Positions 26,435-36,644 of a stretch of 64,000 nt of DNA are shown here, piece after piece (position 1 is the stretch's first letter; the number at the start of each line of letters is the position of its first letter). The stretch is from Chryseobacterium mulctrae (lineage in GTDB: Bacteria > Bacteroidota > Bacteroidia > Flavobacteriales > Weeksellaceae): contig NZ_VAJL01000001.1 in the NCBI RefSeq assembly GCF_006175945.1, forward strand, positions 3,853,001-3,917,000, in the 5' to 3' direction. The translations under genes and the position numbers were made by a program. The notes beneath the pieces were generated by a model. The model saw only the letters and a program-made list of their open reading frames with translations, had not been told where the DNA came from and did not search any database.

Positions 26435-27700
26435 ATGAATTTACAAGAGCGAGACAAGGCTGTCAATTGGCATCCTTATACGCAAATGAAAACTGCAGAT
26501 GATGCTATTCCGATCGTTAAAGGAAAAGGAGTTTACCTTTTTGATGATAAAGGAAATAAATACATTGACGCCGTTTCTTCATGGTGGGTGACGCTTCACG
26601 GTCATGCGCATCCTTACATTGCACAACGAGTTTCTGAACAGTTAAATACTTTAGAGCAGGTTATTTTTGCGGGTTTTACCCATGAACCGGCGATTGAGCT
26701 TTCTGAAAATTTACTAAAACTTCTTCCTCAAAATCAGCAGAAAGTTTTCTATTCTGATAACGGATCGACCGCTGTGGAAGTTGCTTTGAAAATGTGTATT
26801 CAGCATGCTTACAACCAGGGAAAAGAAAAGACAAAAATTTTAGCATTTAAAAACGCTTATCACGGCGATACTTTCGGGGCAATGTCGGTGAGCGGAAGAA
26901 GTGTTTGGACGAAACCTTTCGGAGAAATGTTATTTGAAGTCATTTTTATTGATACTCCTACTTCTGAAAATATTGAAGATCTCAAAGCCCAAATTTCAAC
27001 GTATCAGGATGAAGTCGTTTGCTTTATTTACGAACCCCTCATTCAGGGAGCTGCAGGAATGCTGATGTACAATGCTGAAGATCTGAATGAATTGATGAAA
27101 TTTTGCAGATCAAAGGAAATTCTAATGATTCAAGATGAGGTTTTTACCGGCTTTGGAAGAACAGGGAAATTGTTTGCAGCTAATTATCTTTCAGAAAAGC
27201 CAGATATTATGTGTTTTTCTAAAGGTTTGACGGGCGGAACGATGCCTATGGGAATTACAACTTGTTCAAATGAGATTTACAATGCTTTTTTGTCTGATGA
27301 TAAATATAAAACGTTGTTTCACGGGCATTCTTTTACAGCAAATCCGTTAGCTTGTACTGCAGCTTTGGCAAGTATGGAGCTTTTATTAAATGACGAAACT
27401 CAACAAAATATTCAGCGAATTTCGGGGCAACATTTTAGTTTTTCAAAAGTTGTAAAAGAACATCCGAAAGTTGAAAACGTACGACAAACCGGGACTATTT
27501 TAGCCTGGGAAATTAAAAATGATCATAAAACTTCTTATTTTAATGAGATAGGAAAAAAAGTGTATGATGAATTTCTGTCGAGGGGAATTGTTATGCGTCC
27601 GTTAGGAAATGTGATGTATTTAGTTCCGCCTTATTGTATCAGTGCAGAAGAATTAAATTTTATTTATGAGAATATTTTAGAAGTACTAAATTATTTTTAG
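26435..27700 (+). CDS. bioA: adenosylmethionine-8-amino-7-oxononanoate aminotransferase
   Basis: This PLP enzyme converts KAPA to DAPA, classically with S-adenosylmethionine as amino donor. It has 421 residues of the class III aminotransferase fold: WHPYTQMKT at the N-terminus (the BioA-specific start), SSWWVTLHGHAHP, YSDNGSTAVEVALKM, the IQDEVFTGFGRTG strand with the PLP Asp, and PLP lysine K263 in FSKGLTGG. It closes the cluster di-iron protein-bioF-bioD-bioB-bioA. WHPYTQM favours BioA over other class III aminotransferases. Confidence 0.95.
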   Translation: MNLQERDKAVNWHPYTQMKTADDAIPIVKGKGVYLFDDKGNKYIDAVSSWWVTLHGHAHPYIAQRVSEQLNTLEQVIFAGFTHEPAIELSENLLKLLPQNQQKVFYSDNGSTAVEVALKMCIQHAYNQGKEKTKILAFKNAYHGDTFGAMSVSGRSVWTKPFGEMLFEVIFIDTPTSENIEDLKAQISTYQDEVVCFIYEPLIQGAAGMLMYNAEDLNELMKFCRSKEILMIQDEVFTGFGRTGKLFAANYLSEKPDIMCFSKGLTGGTMPMGITTCSNEIYNAFLSDDKYKTLFHGHSFTANPLACTAALASMELLLNDETQQNIQRISGQHFSFSKVVKEHPKVENVRQTGTILAWEIKNDHKTSYFNEIGKKVYDEFLSRGIVMRPLGNVMYLVPPYCISAEELNFIYENILEVLNYF

Positions 27701-27702
27701 AA

Positions 27703-27734
27703 CCTTGACTGTATTGGTTGAGGCTTATTTTTTT
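27703..27734 (+). terminator. probable terminator after bioA
   Basis: A 7-bp stem with two G-U pairs (27703-27709 and 27717-27723), then CTTA and a T run to 27734. It starts 3 bp after the bioA stop. The stem is weak but the placement is right. Confidence 0.5.
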
Positions 27735-28014
27735 ATCTCTGTAAATACCTTTTAACAGAGGTTGACAAGGAATCTGTTACATAGTACCATTATATACTAT
27801 AATTTTATATTAAATATTATCTAACTCTTATCACACTCAAACCCAATCTAAACACTTTAATCGGGAAAATTGGAAAAAAAAATACGTCAAGTTTTGTCGT
27901 AATGCTCATTTACTTTTGTAAGAATAACATATTTATCAAAATTTATCCAATAATTGTGATATTTGTTAAAAAAAGTTAAATTAGCAAAAAAGTAATAATT
28001 AAAAAAAACAAATC
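27735..28014. other. leader region of the T9SS/RHS operon
   Basis: No gene seen. A TACTTTTG box at 27911-27918 fits the -7 consensus TAnnTTTG and would start transcription about 90 bp before the ATG at 28015. The nearest TTTG (27893-27896) is closer than the usual spacing, so the promoter is tentative. Confidence 0.4.
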
Positions 28015-29613
28015 ATGAAAAAGCTCTACATGAGTGCATTTCTAGTATGCACAACTGCTGTATCTTATGCTCAGAATGTGGTATGGCAGAAAGATATTAA
28101 ATCCTCTACACAGGATTTTCTCTCACAAGTCACCACAACAGTGGATCAGCAATATCTTATTACAGGAAGCTCGATTCAATCTAAAAAAATCACTTCCGAA
28201 AACAAACAAAACAACGGTTACGATTTTCATCTCATAAAACTTAATCAACAAGGAGAAGAAGTCTGGGAAAAGTATTTCTCAGGACAGAATCATGACTTTT
28301 TATCGGCAACGGTTGCTACCCAAGAAGGCGGTTTTCTTCTGGCGGGAACTTCTTATTCAGGAAAAGGTTTAGATAAAAAAGATGCTTCTAAAGGAGGATC
28401 GGATATCTGGCTGATCAGAATTAACGAATTCGGGGATGAGCTGTGGCAGAAAACTTTGGGAACAGCTCAGGATGAAGAAGCAAGATCAGTGATTCAAACC
28501 GCAGACTTTGGTTTTATGGTGGCTGGAAATATTCAGAATACAGCCAACGGGTTCGGATCGAAAGATGTAACGGTAACAAGACTTGATAAAAACGGAAAAG
28601 TACTTTCAGAATTAATTGTAGGCGGAAGAGGTCTGGATGAAGTAGAAAAAATGATTCCTACACCTGACGGAGGCGCTTTATTGGGTATTTACTCGAGAAG
28701 TAATTCAACAACAGGAAATAAAACAGTAAAAAGTGATGATAAAGAAAACTCTGTTACTACACAATTTACTGCAAAAACTACAGAAAACTTTGGAGAAGGT
28801 GATTATTGGGTCATCAAACTAAGCAAAGACAACAAAGTAGAATGGGAAAAGAATTTCGGAGGTAAAGGCGATGATCATTTGAGAACCATGGCTTTTACTT
28901 CTTCGGGATATATTATTGGCGGAGAATCAAGATCTGAAAAATCAGGAAACAAAACCGTTGGCATTGAAGAAGGAACAGATGTCTGGTTGATCTCTTTAAA
29001 TACAAAAGGTGAAGAACAGTGGCAGAAATCTTACAACTTTAAGAACCGAGATATTCTGATGGGAATGAATGTAATAAGCACAGGAGATGGGAAGAACTCT
29101 AAAGGAGTTTTACTCGGAGGTTACACTCAGGCTGAAGGAAGAATTGAAGCAGATGATGAGACATTCTGGATGCTTTATATCGACAATGACGGGAATGAAC
29201 AGTGGCGAAAGCACGTAAAAGGTGAATCTAGAAAGAAAGAGGAAAGGCTTTCTGACCTGAGAATGAATAAAGACGGTTCAATTGTTTTGGCAGGAACAAG
29301 TGCTGAAGAATTAGGTAAAGAGAATTGGAAGATAGTAAAGCTTGGAGATCAACAGATTGACCAACTGATCGAGAAACAGAATATGAAGATCTATCCGAAT
29401 CCTGTTTCAGATTATTGTTATGTCGAAATCGGATTTGAATTCAAAGAAGCAGATATTATTCTTTATGATATGGGCGGAAGACAGCTTCAGAGCTTAAAAA
29501 CAAAGAATAAAGTAACTAAAATTAATACGCAGAATTTGATTCAGGGAGCGTATCTGATTGTAATAAAAACCGATACTGAAAAAACTGCGAATGCTAAATT
29601 GATTAAGAAATAA
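28015..29613 (+). CDS. T9SS type A sorting domain-containing secreted protein
   Basis: A 532-residue exported protein. The signal peptide (MKKLYMSAFLVCTTAVSYAQ) is followed by about eight repeats of roughly 50 residues with patterns such as GGFLLAGTSYSG, GYDFHLIKLNQQGEEVWEK and DIWLIRINEFGDELWQK. These are beta-propeller blades of the delta-60 type. The C-terminus (MKIYPNPVSDYCYVEI, LYDMGGRQLQSL, GAYLIVIKTD) is a type A sorting signal recognised by the T9SS, so the protein should reach the cell surface. Four bp separate it from the first RHS-like gene, suggesting an operon and a joint surface role. Confidence 0.88.
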   Translation: MKKLYMSAFLVCTTAVSYAQNVVWQKDIKSSTQDFLSQVTTTVDQQYLITGSSIQSKKITSENKQNNGYDFHLIKLNQQGEEVWEKYFSGQNHDFLSATVATQEGGFLLAGTSYSGKGLDKKDASKGGSDIWLIRINEFGDELWQKTLGTAQDEEARSVIQTADFGFMVAGNIQNTANGFGSKDVTVTRLDKNGKVLSELIVGGRGLDEVEKMIPTPDGGALLGIYSRSNSTTGNKTVKSDDKENSVTTQFTAKTTENFGEGDYWVIKLSKDNKVEWEKNFGGKGDDHLRTMAFTSSGYIIGGESRSEKSGNKTVGIEEGTDVWLISLNTKGEEQWQKSYNFKNRDILMGMNVISTGDGKNSKGVLLGGYTQAEGRIEADDETFWMLYIDNDGNEQWRKHVKGESRKKEERLSDLRMNKDGSIVLAGTSAEELGKENWKIVKLGDQQIDQLIEKQNMKIYPNPVSDYCYVEIGFEFKEADIILYDMGGRQLQSLKTKNKVTKINTQNLIQGAYLIVIKTDTEKTANAKLIKK

Positions 29614-29617
29614 CAAG

Positions 29618-32600
29618 ATGAGAAAAAATATTAATAAAGCTTTATGGGTTATAGCGATGGGAATTTCTGTAGGAAGCTTCAATGCACAGGGAATCCAAAA
29701 CTTTGAGACCTTTGGCGGAAATTTTTTCCCCCAAAGCCCTAATGCAACACCATTTGCCATTGCAGGGAAATATCCTGTTAATATGTATAAAGGAGTTCCT
29801 GTAATTGATATCCCCTTATTTAATACCAACAACTTTAGTGCTTCTCTAAGCTATAATGTAAAATCAGTAAAACCATCAACTATTCCAACGTGGGTAGGTT
29901 TAGGCTGGAATCTGGAAATTGGAGGCTCAGTTACCCGAATTGTAAACAGTGGGGTTGATGAAGTATATGTAAGTGGAGTAACTCCAAACAACAGATATTC
30001 TTATTTGGATAACTATAGTACTTTAGACAATCCCAATTGGGACAGTCTTCCGGCCCTGCAAAGTTATTATAATTCTAACTTACAATTTATCCTACAGGCA
30101 GAACCTAACTCAGTGCCGGATCCTGATGAGTTTATCATTAACATCGGTGGACTTACAGGAAGTTTTTATATGAATGAAAAAGGTAAATGGATTGGTAGAA
30201 CCCGTGATGGAAGAACATTAAAAATTGATCATCAATATAAATTTGATTTTGTATTAGCTGAAAAAACTATTTTAGGATCAAGCTACGCAGGAAATAAAAC
30301 ACACACGCTAAAAAGAACGTTGTATGGATTTATAATTAGTACAGATGATGGAACAAAATACATTTTTGGACTAGATGATAAAGCAGTGGAGTTTTCATCA
30401 ACTCCAAGTACTGTAGATGTAGCCTACAATTCCCATATAGTTCCTTCATCATGGAATGTTAATGAAATTATTTACCCTAGTGGAAAGAAGATTAAGTTTA
30501 CCTATGAGAGAGACGATAGAAGTGTTTTTGTCTCAAACAGATCTGGAAACAGGTCGTATTATACACAGGGCTTAACCTCAGGAGATGTAGGTAATTCTGC
30601 TTCGTCAGGAAGTTTATCTGCACTGCAATCTAATCGGCTAAATAATGTCTTTCTGAAAAAGGTAGAGGGGGAAGATTTTGTAATTAATCTTACGCGGTCA
30701 TTAGCAAATCAAAAGGAATATGAGCAGTTTGATGTCCCTACCAATCAATGGTCACCACCTTATACTCATCATATATCAAGCTATTATATGCATAAGCATT
30801 GGTATAAATTAGATAATATTAATATTACTGATAAGGCAGGGAGGATTATTAAAAATATAGTATTTAATTATAATAATGATCCTACAGATAGGCTTTTACT
30901 CAATAACGTTTCTATTAATAACATTGAAAATTACAGTTTTCAATATAATTCCCAGAAACTACCAAAACACATTTCTGATGCAACGGACCATTGGGGATAT
31001 TATAATGGAACGAGTTTTTTTGATTCGGGTATTAATTTAAATGTACCGCAGGATCAAATGAAAAATATACTTTTAAATACGTATCCCAATTATAAACTTC
31101 CTAATCTTAACTTAACAAAGGCTCAGACCCTCGAAAAAATAACCTATCCTACTGGAGGTAACACAACGTTTGAATACGAGCTAAATGATTATTCAAAATA
31201 TGGAGATAAAGATGTTAATGAAACTTATTTGAAAATAATACCTACGGGATCAAATCAATTTGCAGGGGGATTAAGGATAAAAAAAATCAAGTCTTGCAAT
31301 GAAAATAATAACTGTATTAACAAAACATATTCTTATTTAAATGATGATGGGGTAAGTTCCAGTGGCATTCTTCCATATAAACCGGTTTATCTCTTGGAGG
31401 GTAGTGATCCGGCATACAATTTAAGCTTTTGGGAATTTAATTATAATTCTTATCAGTCATTAAATAGTGAAGACAACTCAATATTATATAGTAAAATTAC
31501 TGAAGTTGATGACAATGGAGGTAAAAAAGAAACCTACTTCACAAATATAGATCAAGCTGATTATAAGGACAAATCAGGAAACAGATATTATGGATGGGTT
31601 GTTGCTCCATTATTTAAACAACTTCCATATCTGTCATTTTCATTAATGAGAGGTAAGCCTTTAAAAGAAATTGTCTATTCAAATACTAATAAAATTTCAG
31701 AAATCAATTATACCTATACTAAACAGACAGATTATCTGAAAGCTTATACTTTTAACTCAAAACAATTTGGGCAAACGCAATCAGCAGGACCGTACACGCA
31801 AGTAGGCGGTGTTTCTTACGGAGCTTTATTAGATGCATTTTTGGTCAATTTCAATACCAGTTTTTTAAGTCAGAAGAAGACGGTGTATGATAATATAGAA
31901 ACTATTGAGAATATTGATTACAACTATACATATAACGTTCCTACGCAAAAAACGATTACAAGTTCCGGTAATATAGATACAACAAACTATGGCTATGCCT
32001 GGAACAATAATAATCAACTGATGCTAAATGCTCATATGGTAGGAATTCCTTTGATTGAAGAAATAAAATCAAACGGAAAAACAAATTCAAAGGTTGAAAC
32101 AATATATCCTTCTTCGATACCTACAGCTCAAACAGGAAATTTGGTATTACCTACTGCAGTACTGTCTTATGATCTTCAAAATCCTACAGTTTCTTCTACG
32201 GAAGTTACTTATGATCAATACGACTCTAAAGGCAATATTTTGCAGTACACAACAAAAGACGGTGTTGTAACATCGATTATCTGGGGTTACAATTCTACCC
32301 AGCCCATCGCAAAAGTAACAGGTGTATCATATTCTGTAGCAAGCGCATTGGCAGCAGATATTATTTCGGCTTCAAATGGTGATATTGATGCGGGTACTGA
32401 GCAGACTTTAATAGGTAAATTAGATATTTTCAGAAAAGAGTCGGCATTACAAAATGCGCAAATATCTACTTATACGTATGATCCATTGATTGGAGTAACA
32501 AGCATTACTCCGCCTTCAGGAATCAGAGAGATTTATAAATACGATTCTGCCAACAGGTTAGAAAGTATCAAAGATATTAATGGCAAACTGTTAAAAGAAT

Positions 32601-32623
32601 TCAAGTACAACTACAAACACTAA
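29618..32623 (+). CDS. RHS/YD-repeat-like secreted protein (shell part without core)
   Basis: A 1001-residue exported protein with a signal peptide ending at about FNAQG. The N-terminal third resembles the beta-strand start of Bacteroidota RHS proteins (YPVNMYKGVPVIDIPLF, LSYNVKSVKPSTIPTWVGLG). The last third has YD-type repeats (TYDQYDSKGNILQYTT, YKYDSANRLESIKDING). The RHS core motif and a toxin tip are absent; the protein stops after a YD repeat. The next gene, 9 bp downstream, begins with DUF6443 and carries the core. The two could therefore be halves of one shell encoded as separate chains. Confidence 0.82.
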   Translation: MRKNINKALWVIAMGISVGSFNAQGIQNFETFGGNFFPQSPNATPFAIAGKYPVNMYKGVPVIDIPLFNTNNFSASLSYNVKSVKPSTIPTWVGLGWNLEIGGSVTRIVNSGVDEVYVSGVTPNNRYSYLDNYSTLDNPNWDSLPALQSYYNSNLQFILQAEPNSVPDPDEFIINIGGLTGSFYMNEKGKWIGRTRDGRTLKIDHQYKFDFVLAEKTILGSSYAGNKTHTLKRTLYGFIISTDDGTKYIFGLDDKAVEFSSTPSTVDVAYNSHIVPSSWNVNEIIYPSGKKIKFTYERDDRSVFVSNRSGNRSYYTQGLTSGDVGNSASSGSLSALQSNRLNNVFLKKVEGEDFVINLTRSLANQKEYEQFDVPTNQWSPPYTHHISSYYMHKHWYKLDNINITDKAGRIIKNIVFNYNNDPTDRLLLNNVSINNIENYSFQYNSQKLPKHISDATDHWGYYNGTSFFDSGINLNVPQDQMKNILLNTYPNYKLPNLNLTKAQTLEKITYPTGGNTTFEYELNDYSKYGDKDVNETYLKIIPTGSNQFAGGLRIKKIKSCNENNNCINKTYSYLNDDGVSSSGILPYKPVYLLEGSDPAYNLSFWEFNYNSYQSLNSEDNSILYSKITEVDDNGGKKETYFTNIDQADYKDKSGNRYYGWVVAPLFKQLPYLSFSLMRGKPLKEIVYSNTNKISEINYTYTKQTDYLKAYTFNSKQFGQTQSAGPYTQVGGVSYGALLDAFLVNFNTSFLSQKKTVYDNIETIENIDYNYTYNVPTQKTITSSGNIDTTNYGYAWNNNNQLMLNAHMVGIPLIEEIKSNGKTNSKVETIYPSSIPTAQTGNLVLPTAVLSYDLQNPTVSSTEVTYDQYDSKGNILQYTTKDGVVTSIIWGYNSTQPIAKVTGVSYSVASALAADIISASNGDIDAGTEQTLIGKLDIFRKESALQNAQISTYTYDPLIGVTSITPPSGIREIYKYDSANRLESIKDINGKLLKEFKYNYKH

Positions 32624-32632
32624 AACACCAAT

Positions 32633-35600
32633 ATGAAAAAAATACTCATCCCTATAGGAGCTTTATTTTTATGTGGCTCAACACATGCACAATTAAGCCC
32701 AACAGAGAATTATGTTTATTCAAAAACATATCTTGACTATGATGCAAATAATCAGTCTACTAAAACCTCTGAAACCGTTCAGTATTTCGATGGTTTAGGT
32801 AGACCTAAACAGACTGTCAATATCAAAGCATCTCCGCTGCAGAGAGACTTAGTCTCTCATATCACATATGATGGATTTGGGAGACAGGCTTTGGATTACC
32901 TCCCTGTTCCGCAAAATGGAACAGCTAATGGAGCTATCGTAACCAACCCTTTAGCTAATGCTCCTAATACACCTTATGGCTCAGAAAAAATCTATGCAGA
33001 GAAAGTCTTTGAAAACTCCCCTTTAGACAGGGTTTTAGAACAAAAACAGGTTGGTACAGCATGGAATGATAAGCCTGTAAAATTCAATTATGACGCCAAT
33101 ATTGCTGGGGAAGTAATGAAGTTTACCACTGCAACAACTTGGGAGAACAATGCAACTAAGTCAATTGCTTTTAATGGTGGAACTTATGGTACTGCTCAAC
33201 TCTATAAAAATACGGTTACGGATGAAGATGGAAACAAAACCATTGAATTCAAAAACGGTCAAGGTCAGGTACTTCTTGTGAGAAAGGTACTGAGTGCTAC
33301 TGAAAACGCAGATACTTACTATGTTTACAATGAGTACAATCAGCTTACATGTGTAGTTCCGCCAAAGGCTATAAGAGATTTGGAAGATCAAGGTTTTGCA
33401 GACGGTGAAGAAATGTATTCGGATGTTTTAAGTCATCTATGCTACGAGTACCGATATGACAGCCGAAACAGATTGGCAGAAAAAAAACTTCCTGGAAAAG
33501 GCTGGGAATATATGGTGTATGATAAAGCAGACCGATTGGTAGCAACACAAGATGCAGTTATGAGTCCATCACACAAATGGCTGTTCACTAAGTATGATAA
33601 GTTTGGCAGGGTTGTATATACGGGAATCTCGATTGATAATGGCGACAGAAATGCTGTGCAGACCTGGATTACGAATACCTACGGAATTAATACAGAAACG
33701 GCGGGAACATATACTCAAAGCGGTATGCAGATACCCTATGGTAATACTGCATATCCTCAAAATATAGAAAGTATACTCTCAGTTAATTATTATGATACCT
33801 ATCCTCCATATACACCATCATTTACTCCTACAGTGACTAATCTACCATTGTTGACGGATGATTCAAGTTTAAATATCAGTACCAAAAGTTTACCAGTTGC
33901 ATCTTATGTGAAAAACATTGAAGATGATGAGTGGACAAAGAATTACACTTGGTATGATATAAAAGGAAGAGCGATCGGAAGTCATTCTATCAATCATTTG
34001 GGAGGCTACACGAAAACGGAATCTGAGCTTGATTTTTCAGGAACTCCCAAGATGGCAGTAACCCGACATAAAAGACTGGATGGTGATACCGAAAGAGTGA
34101 TTACAGAAAATTTCACTTACGATCATCAAAACAGATTATTAACCCATACCCATCAGGTTGATAATAATGCTGTGGAATATCTTACTCAGAATAAATACAA
34201 TGAACTTTCTCAGTTAGAGTATAAAAAGGTTGGCGGAACAAGTTCAAACATACCTTTGCAGCAGGTAGATTATGCTTATAACATCAGAGGTTGGATGACG
34301 CAGATTAATAATCCGAATGACTTAAATAATGGAGACCTTTTCGGATATGCAATAAAATATACCAATCCAGAAAATACAAATCTTTCAACAGGTAGATTCA
34401 ATGGTAATATTGCGGAGATTGACTGGAAAACATCAACAAATCCTAATGATAACAAACGTAGATATTCTTACACTTATGACGGACTAAACAGACTCCAACA
34501 AGGAATCTACTCAGAACCCGGATCATCACTTATCAGCAATGATTATTATAACGAGCAGCTTACCTATGACCTCAATGGAAATATTGCTACTTTAAAAAGA
34601 TTTTCACAACCTTATTCAGGGACCATTGCCGAGAAAATTGATGATTTGATTTACAATTATACAGGCAACCGTTTGGATAAAATAACACTTCCTGCAGGTG
34701 TCGTGAATAACTATTCAGGGTACAATGCTTTACAGAATGTTATTACTTATGATTCCAATGGAAATATGATTAAGCATTTGGATAAAGGTATTCAGAAGAT
34801 TACCTACAACTTTCTGAATTTACCCACCTATATTGGAGATGAAGCACTGCCATTCCCAAAAGGATCTGGGTATATATATAGAGCTGATGGTGCAAAATTA
34901 AAGAAAACATACTCCTACAAAAAGATTGGTGATTTTGGGACAATAAAATATAGCCAGAAAGTAACAGATTATCTCGATGGTTTTCAGTACTTACTAGAAG
35001 GGTTCTCGCTCACATGTATTGGATGTCCTGAACCTTCTCCAACTTTACAGTTTGTACCAACATCAGAAGGCTATTTTGATTATGTAAAAAATAAGTATAT
35101 TTACAATTACAGCGATCATTTGGGAAATACAAGGTTAAGTTATTTTCACAATGGCAGCAGCATAGAAGTTCTTGAAGAAAACAATTATTATCCTTTTGGG
35201 TTGAAGCATGAAGGTTATAATGCTTTGGCGGGAAATACCAATTACAACTACAAGTACCAAGGACAAGAATTACAGGAGACTGGTTTTTACTCGTTTAAGT
35301 GGAGAAATTATATGCCCGATGTGGGAAGATTCTTTAATGTTGATCCGCTGTCAGAAAAGTATACATATCAGTCTCATTATAATTTTTCTGAAAATAAAGT
35401 TACGTCTCACAGAGAACTAGAAGGATTAGAAGCCGTTCCTGCCGATAATTTTAATAAGAATCAATCTACTTTGGTTGTCTTAGGTTTAGGAAGAGCCAAT
35501 GGACCAAAGGGAGATGGTGTTGGTAGTGGAACAAATACATTATACTCTAACCTTCCCAAGGATCTTCAAACAGATGGAGCTTTGGCAAGTCTTCAAAACA

Positions 35601-36163
35601 ATTTAAGTAGCAATATAGCCGTTGCAACTTATACAGGAACCGATAGTGGCTTAGCTGGTACTCATATGGCTGAAACTATAGGAAACTATAGAAGTGTAAA
35701 TCCTGATGGTAAGGTAATAATGATAGGACACAGTTTAGGGGCTACAGACGTTCTTCAAGCTGCTAATTCTACCACAGAAAATATAAATTTAGTTCTAACA
35801 ATGGAGCCTGTCTCTGTAAATGCAGGAGGTGGCGTTGCAACTAGCGGAAGTCCATATTCTAGAAGCTTAGGTGCAAATGTTCAGAATATTATTAGCTTAA
35901 GTGCTGATCCCAATATGTTTACTGGTGGTGGTGGTTCAAAGACTGTTAAAGGTCAAAACTCTATAAAGACAACAATGCCTGGAACAAAACACGATAATAT
36001 TGATGATTCTATGGCTCCTTATTTAAAGCATTTAATTCAACGAACCGATCAAGGCGTTAATCCAGTAAAATGGTTTCAAAATGTTAATTGGAATAATTTT
36101 ACACCTCAGTCAAATGTTCGAACAGGAAATCAAGAAAAGAAAGGAACTGGATCGGGTTCATAA
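32633..36163 (+). CDS. DUF6443/RHS-core polymorphic toxin with C-terminal lipase-like domain
   Basis: A 1176-residue exported protein (signal MKKILIPIGALFLCGSTHAQ). DUF6443 occupies the N-terminus (YVYSKTYLDYD, VQYFDGLGRPKQTV). YD repeats follow to about residue 820 (YDSNGNMIKHLDKGIQKITY). The RHS-associated core is at about 860-925 (NYYPFGLKHEGYN, YKYQGQEL, DVGRFFNVDPLSEKY). After the core a variable tip of about 245 residues carries IGHSLG with Ser1034, and Asp1092 and His1120 as plausible triad partners: an alpha/beta-hydrolase of lipase type. The family norm is a conserved shell with an exchangeable toxin tip. The neighbour at 36174 is the likely immunity gene. Phospholipid as target is inference. 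Confidence 0.85.
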   Translation: MKKILIPIGALFLCGSTHAQLSPTENYVYSKTYLDYDANNQSTKTSETVQYFDGLGRPKQTVNIKASPLQRDLVSHITYDGFGRQALDYLPVPQNGTANGAIVTNPLANAPNTPYGSEKIYAEKVFENSPLDRVLEQKQVGTAWNDKPVKFNYDANIAGEVMKFTTATTWENNATKSIAFNGGTYGTAQLYKNTVTDEDGNKTIEFKNGQGQVLLVRKVLSATENADTYYVYNEYNQLTCVVPPKAIRDLEDQGFADGEEMYSDVLSHLCYEYRYDSRNRLAEKKLPGKGWEYMVYDKADRLVATQDAVMSPSHKWLFTKYDKFGRVVYTGISIDNGDRNAVQTWITNTYGINTETAGTYTQSGMQIPYGNTAYPQNIESILSVNYYDTYPPYTPSFTPTVTNLPLLTDDSSLNISTKSLPVASYVKNIEDDEWTKNYTWYDIKGRAIGSHSINHLGGYTKTESELDFSGTPKMAVTRHKRLDGDTERVITENFTYDHQNRLLTHTHQVDNNAVEYLTQNKYNELSQLEYKKVGGTSSNIPLQQVDYAYNIRGWMTQINNPNDLNNGDLFGYAIKYTNPENTNLSTGRFNGNIAEIDWKTSTNPNDNKRRYSYTYDGLNRLQQGIYSEPGSSLISNDYYNEQLTYDLNGNIATLKRFSQPYSGTIAEKIDDLIYNYTGNRLDKITLPAGVVNNYSGYNALQNVITYDSNGNMIKHLDKGIQKITYNFLNLPTYIGDEALPFPKGSGYIYRADGAKLKKTYSYKKIGDFGTIKYSQKVTDYLDGFQYLLEGFSLTCIGCPEPSPTLQFVPTSEGYFDYVKNKYIYNYSDHLGNTRLSYFHNGSSIEVLEENNYYPFGLKHEGYNALAGNTNYNYKYQGQELQETGFYSFKWRNYMPDVGRFFNVDPLSEKYTYQSHYNFSENKVTSHRELEGLEAVPADNFNKNQSTLVVLGLGRANGPKGDGVGSGTNTLYSNLPKDLQTDGALASLQNNLSSNIAVATYTGTDSGLAGTHMAETIGNYRSVNPDGKVIMIGHSLGATDVLQAANSTTENINLVLTMEPVSVNAGGGVATSGSPYSRSLGANVQNIISLSADPNMFTGGGGSKTVKGQNSIKTTMPGTKHDNIDDSMAPYLKHLIQRTDQGVNPVKWFQNVNWNNFTPQSNVRTGNQEKKGTGSGS

Positions 36164-36173
36164 ATTAGTTGAT

Positions 36174-36587
36174 ATGAAAAAAAAATATACAATTATTATC
36201 GTAGCCCTATTGGTAGTAATAGGATTTTTAAGTATTAAAATTGCTTATAATTTTTCTCCTGCATATCCTTTATATGGATTGATTTTAGAAATATTTAAAT
36301 CAGAATCTATAAGTTTTGATATTAGTAATTATCCTAATAATTTTTTTATTATATATATGGAGATATTATTATCAATAGTAATATTTATGTTTACAGTTTT
36401 TATTAAGAACTCTAAATATATTTTATATTCTTCAATACTTTTATTGATTGTTTGGCTTAAGAATATGATTTTATTTAAAGGAATTATCGAACAAGGTATA
36501 TATTTAAGTTCCTCAATACTATTTTTAGTTAGTCTTGTAGTATTAAATATTTTGAACTTTTATTATAAGGGAAAATCTATTGAATAA
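36174..36587 (+). CDS. small membrane protein, probable immunity protein for the RHS lipase
   Basis: A 137-residue protein starting at 36174 (MKKKYTIIIVALLVV), 10 bp after the toxin stop. An upstream start at 36081 would overlap the toxin gene by 83 bp and hide the first membrane helix. Four hydrophobic segments are seen (about residues 5-22, 53-73, 80-96 and 106-127). No homology was recognised. In polymorphic toxin loci the gene directly after the toxin normally encodes the immunity protein, and a lipase acting on membranes would suit a membrane-embedded antagonist. The gene is more AT-rich than the toxin, as is usual for immunity cassettes. Confidence 0.65.
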   Translation: MKKKYTIIIVALLVVIGFLSIKIAYNFSPAYPLYGLILEIFKSESISFDISNYPNNFFIIYMEILLSIVIFMFTVFIKNSKYILYSSILLLIVWLKNMILFKGIIEQGIYLSSSILFLVSLVVLNILNFYYKGKSIE

Positions 36588-36598
36588 CTAAAGAATTT

Positions 36599-36644
36599 AT
36601 AAAGACAAAAACCCTCGCAATTTTGCGAGGGTTTTTGTCTTTAT
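36599..36644. terminator. bidirectional terminator between the immunity and XRE genes
   Basis: A perfect 22-bp stem (36599-36620 and 36623-36644) with a 2-nt loop. The core CCCTCGCAA is flanked by A and T runs, so it can terminate in both directions. It overlaps the last codon of the minus-strand XRE gene. Confidence 0.9.

Noticed and set aside
36081..36173. An immunity protein start inside the RHS toxin gene
   Set aside because: The extra 31 residues come from the toxin coding region in another frame; the ATG at 36174 begins directly with the first membrane helix.
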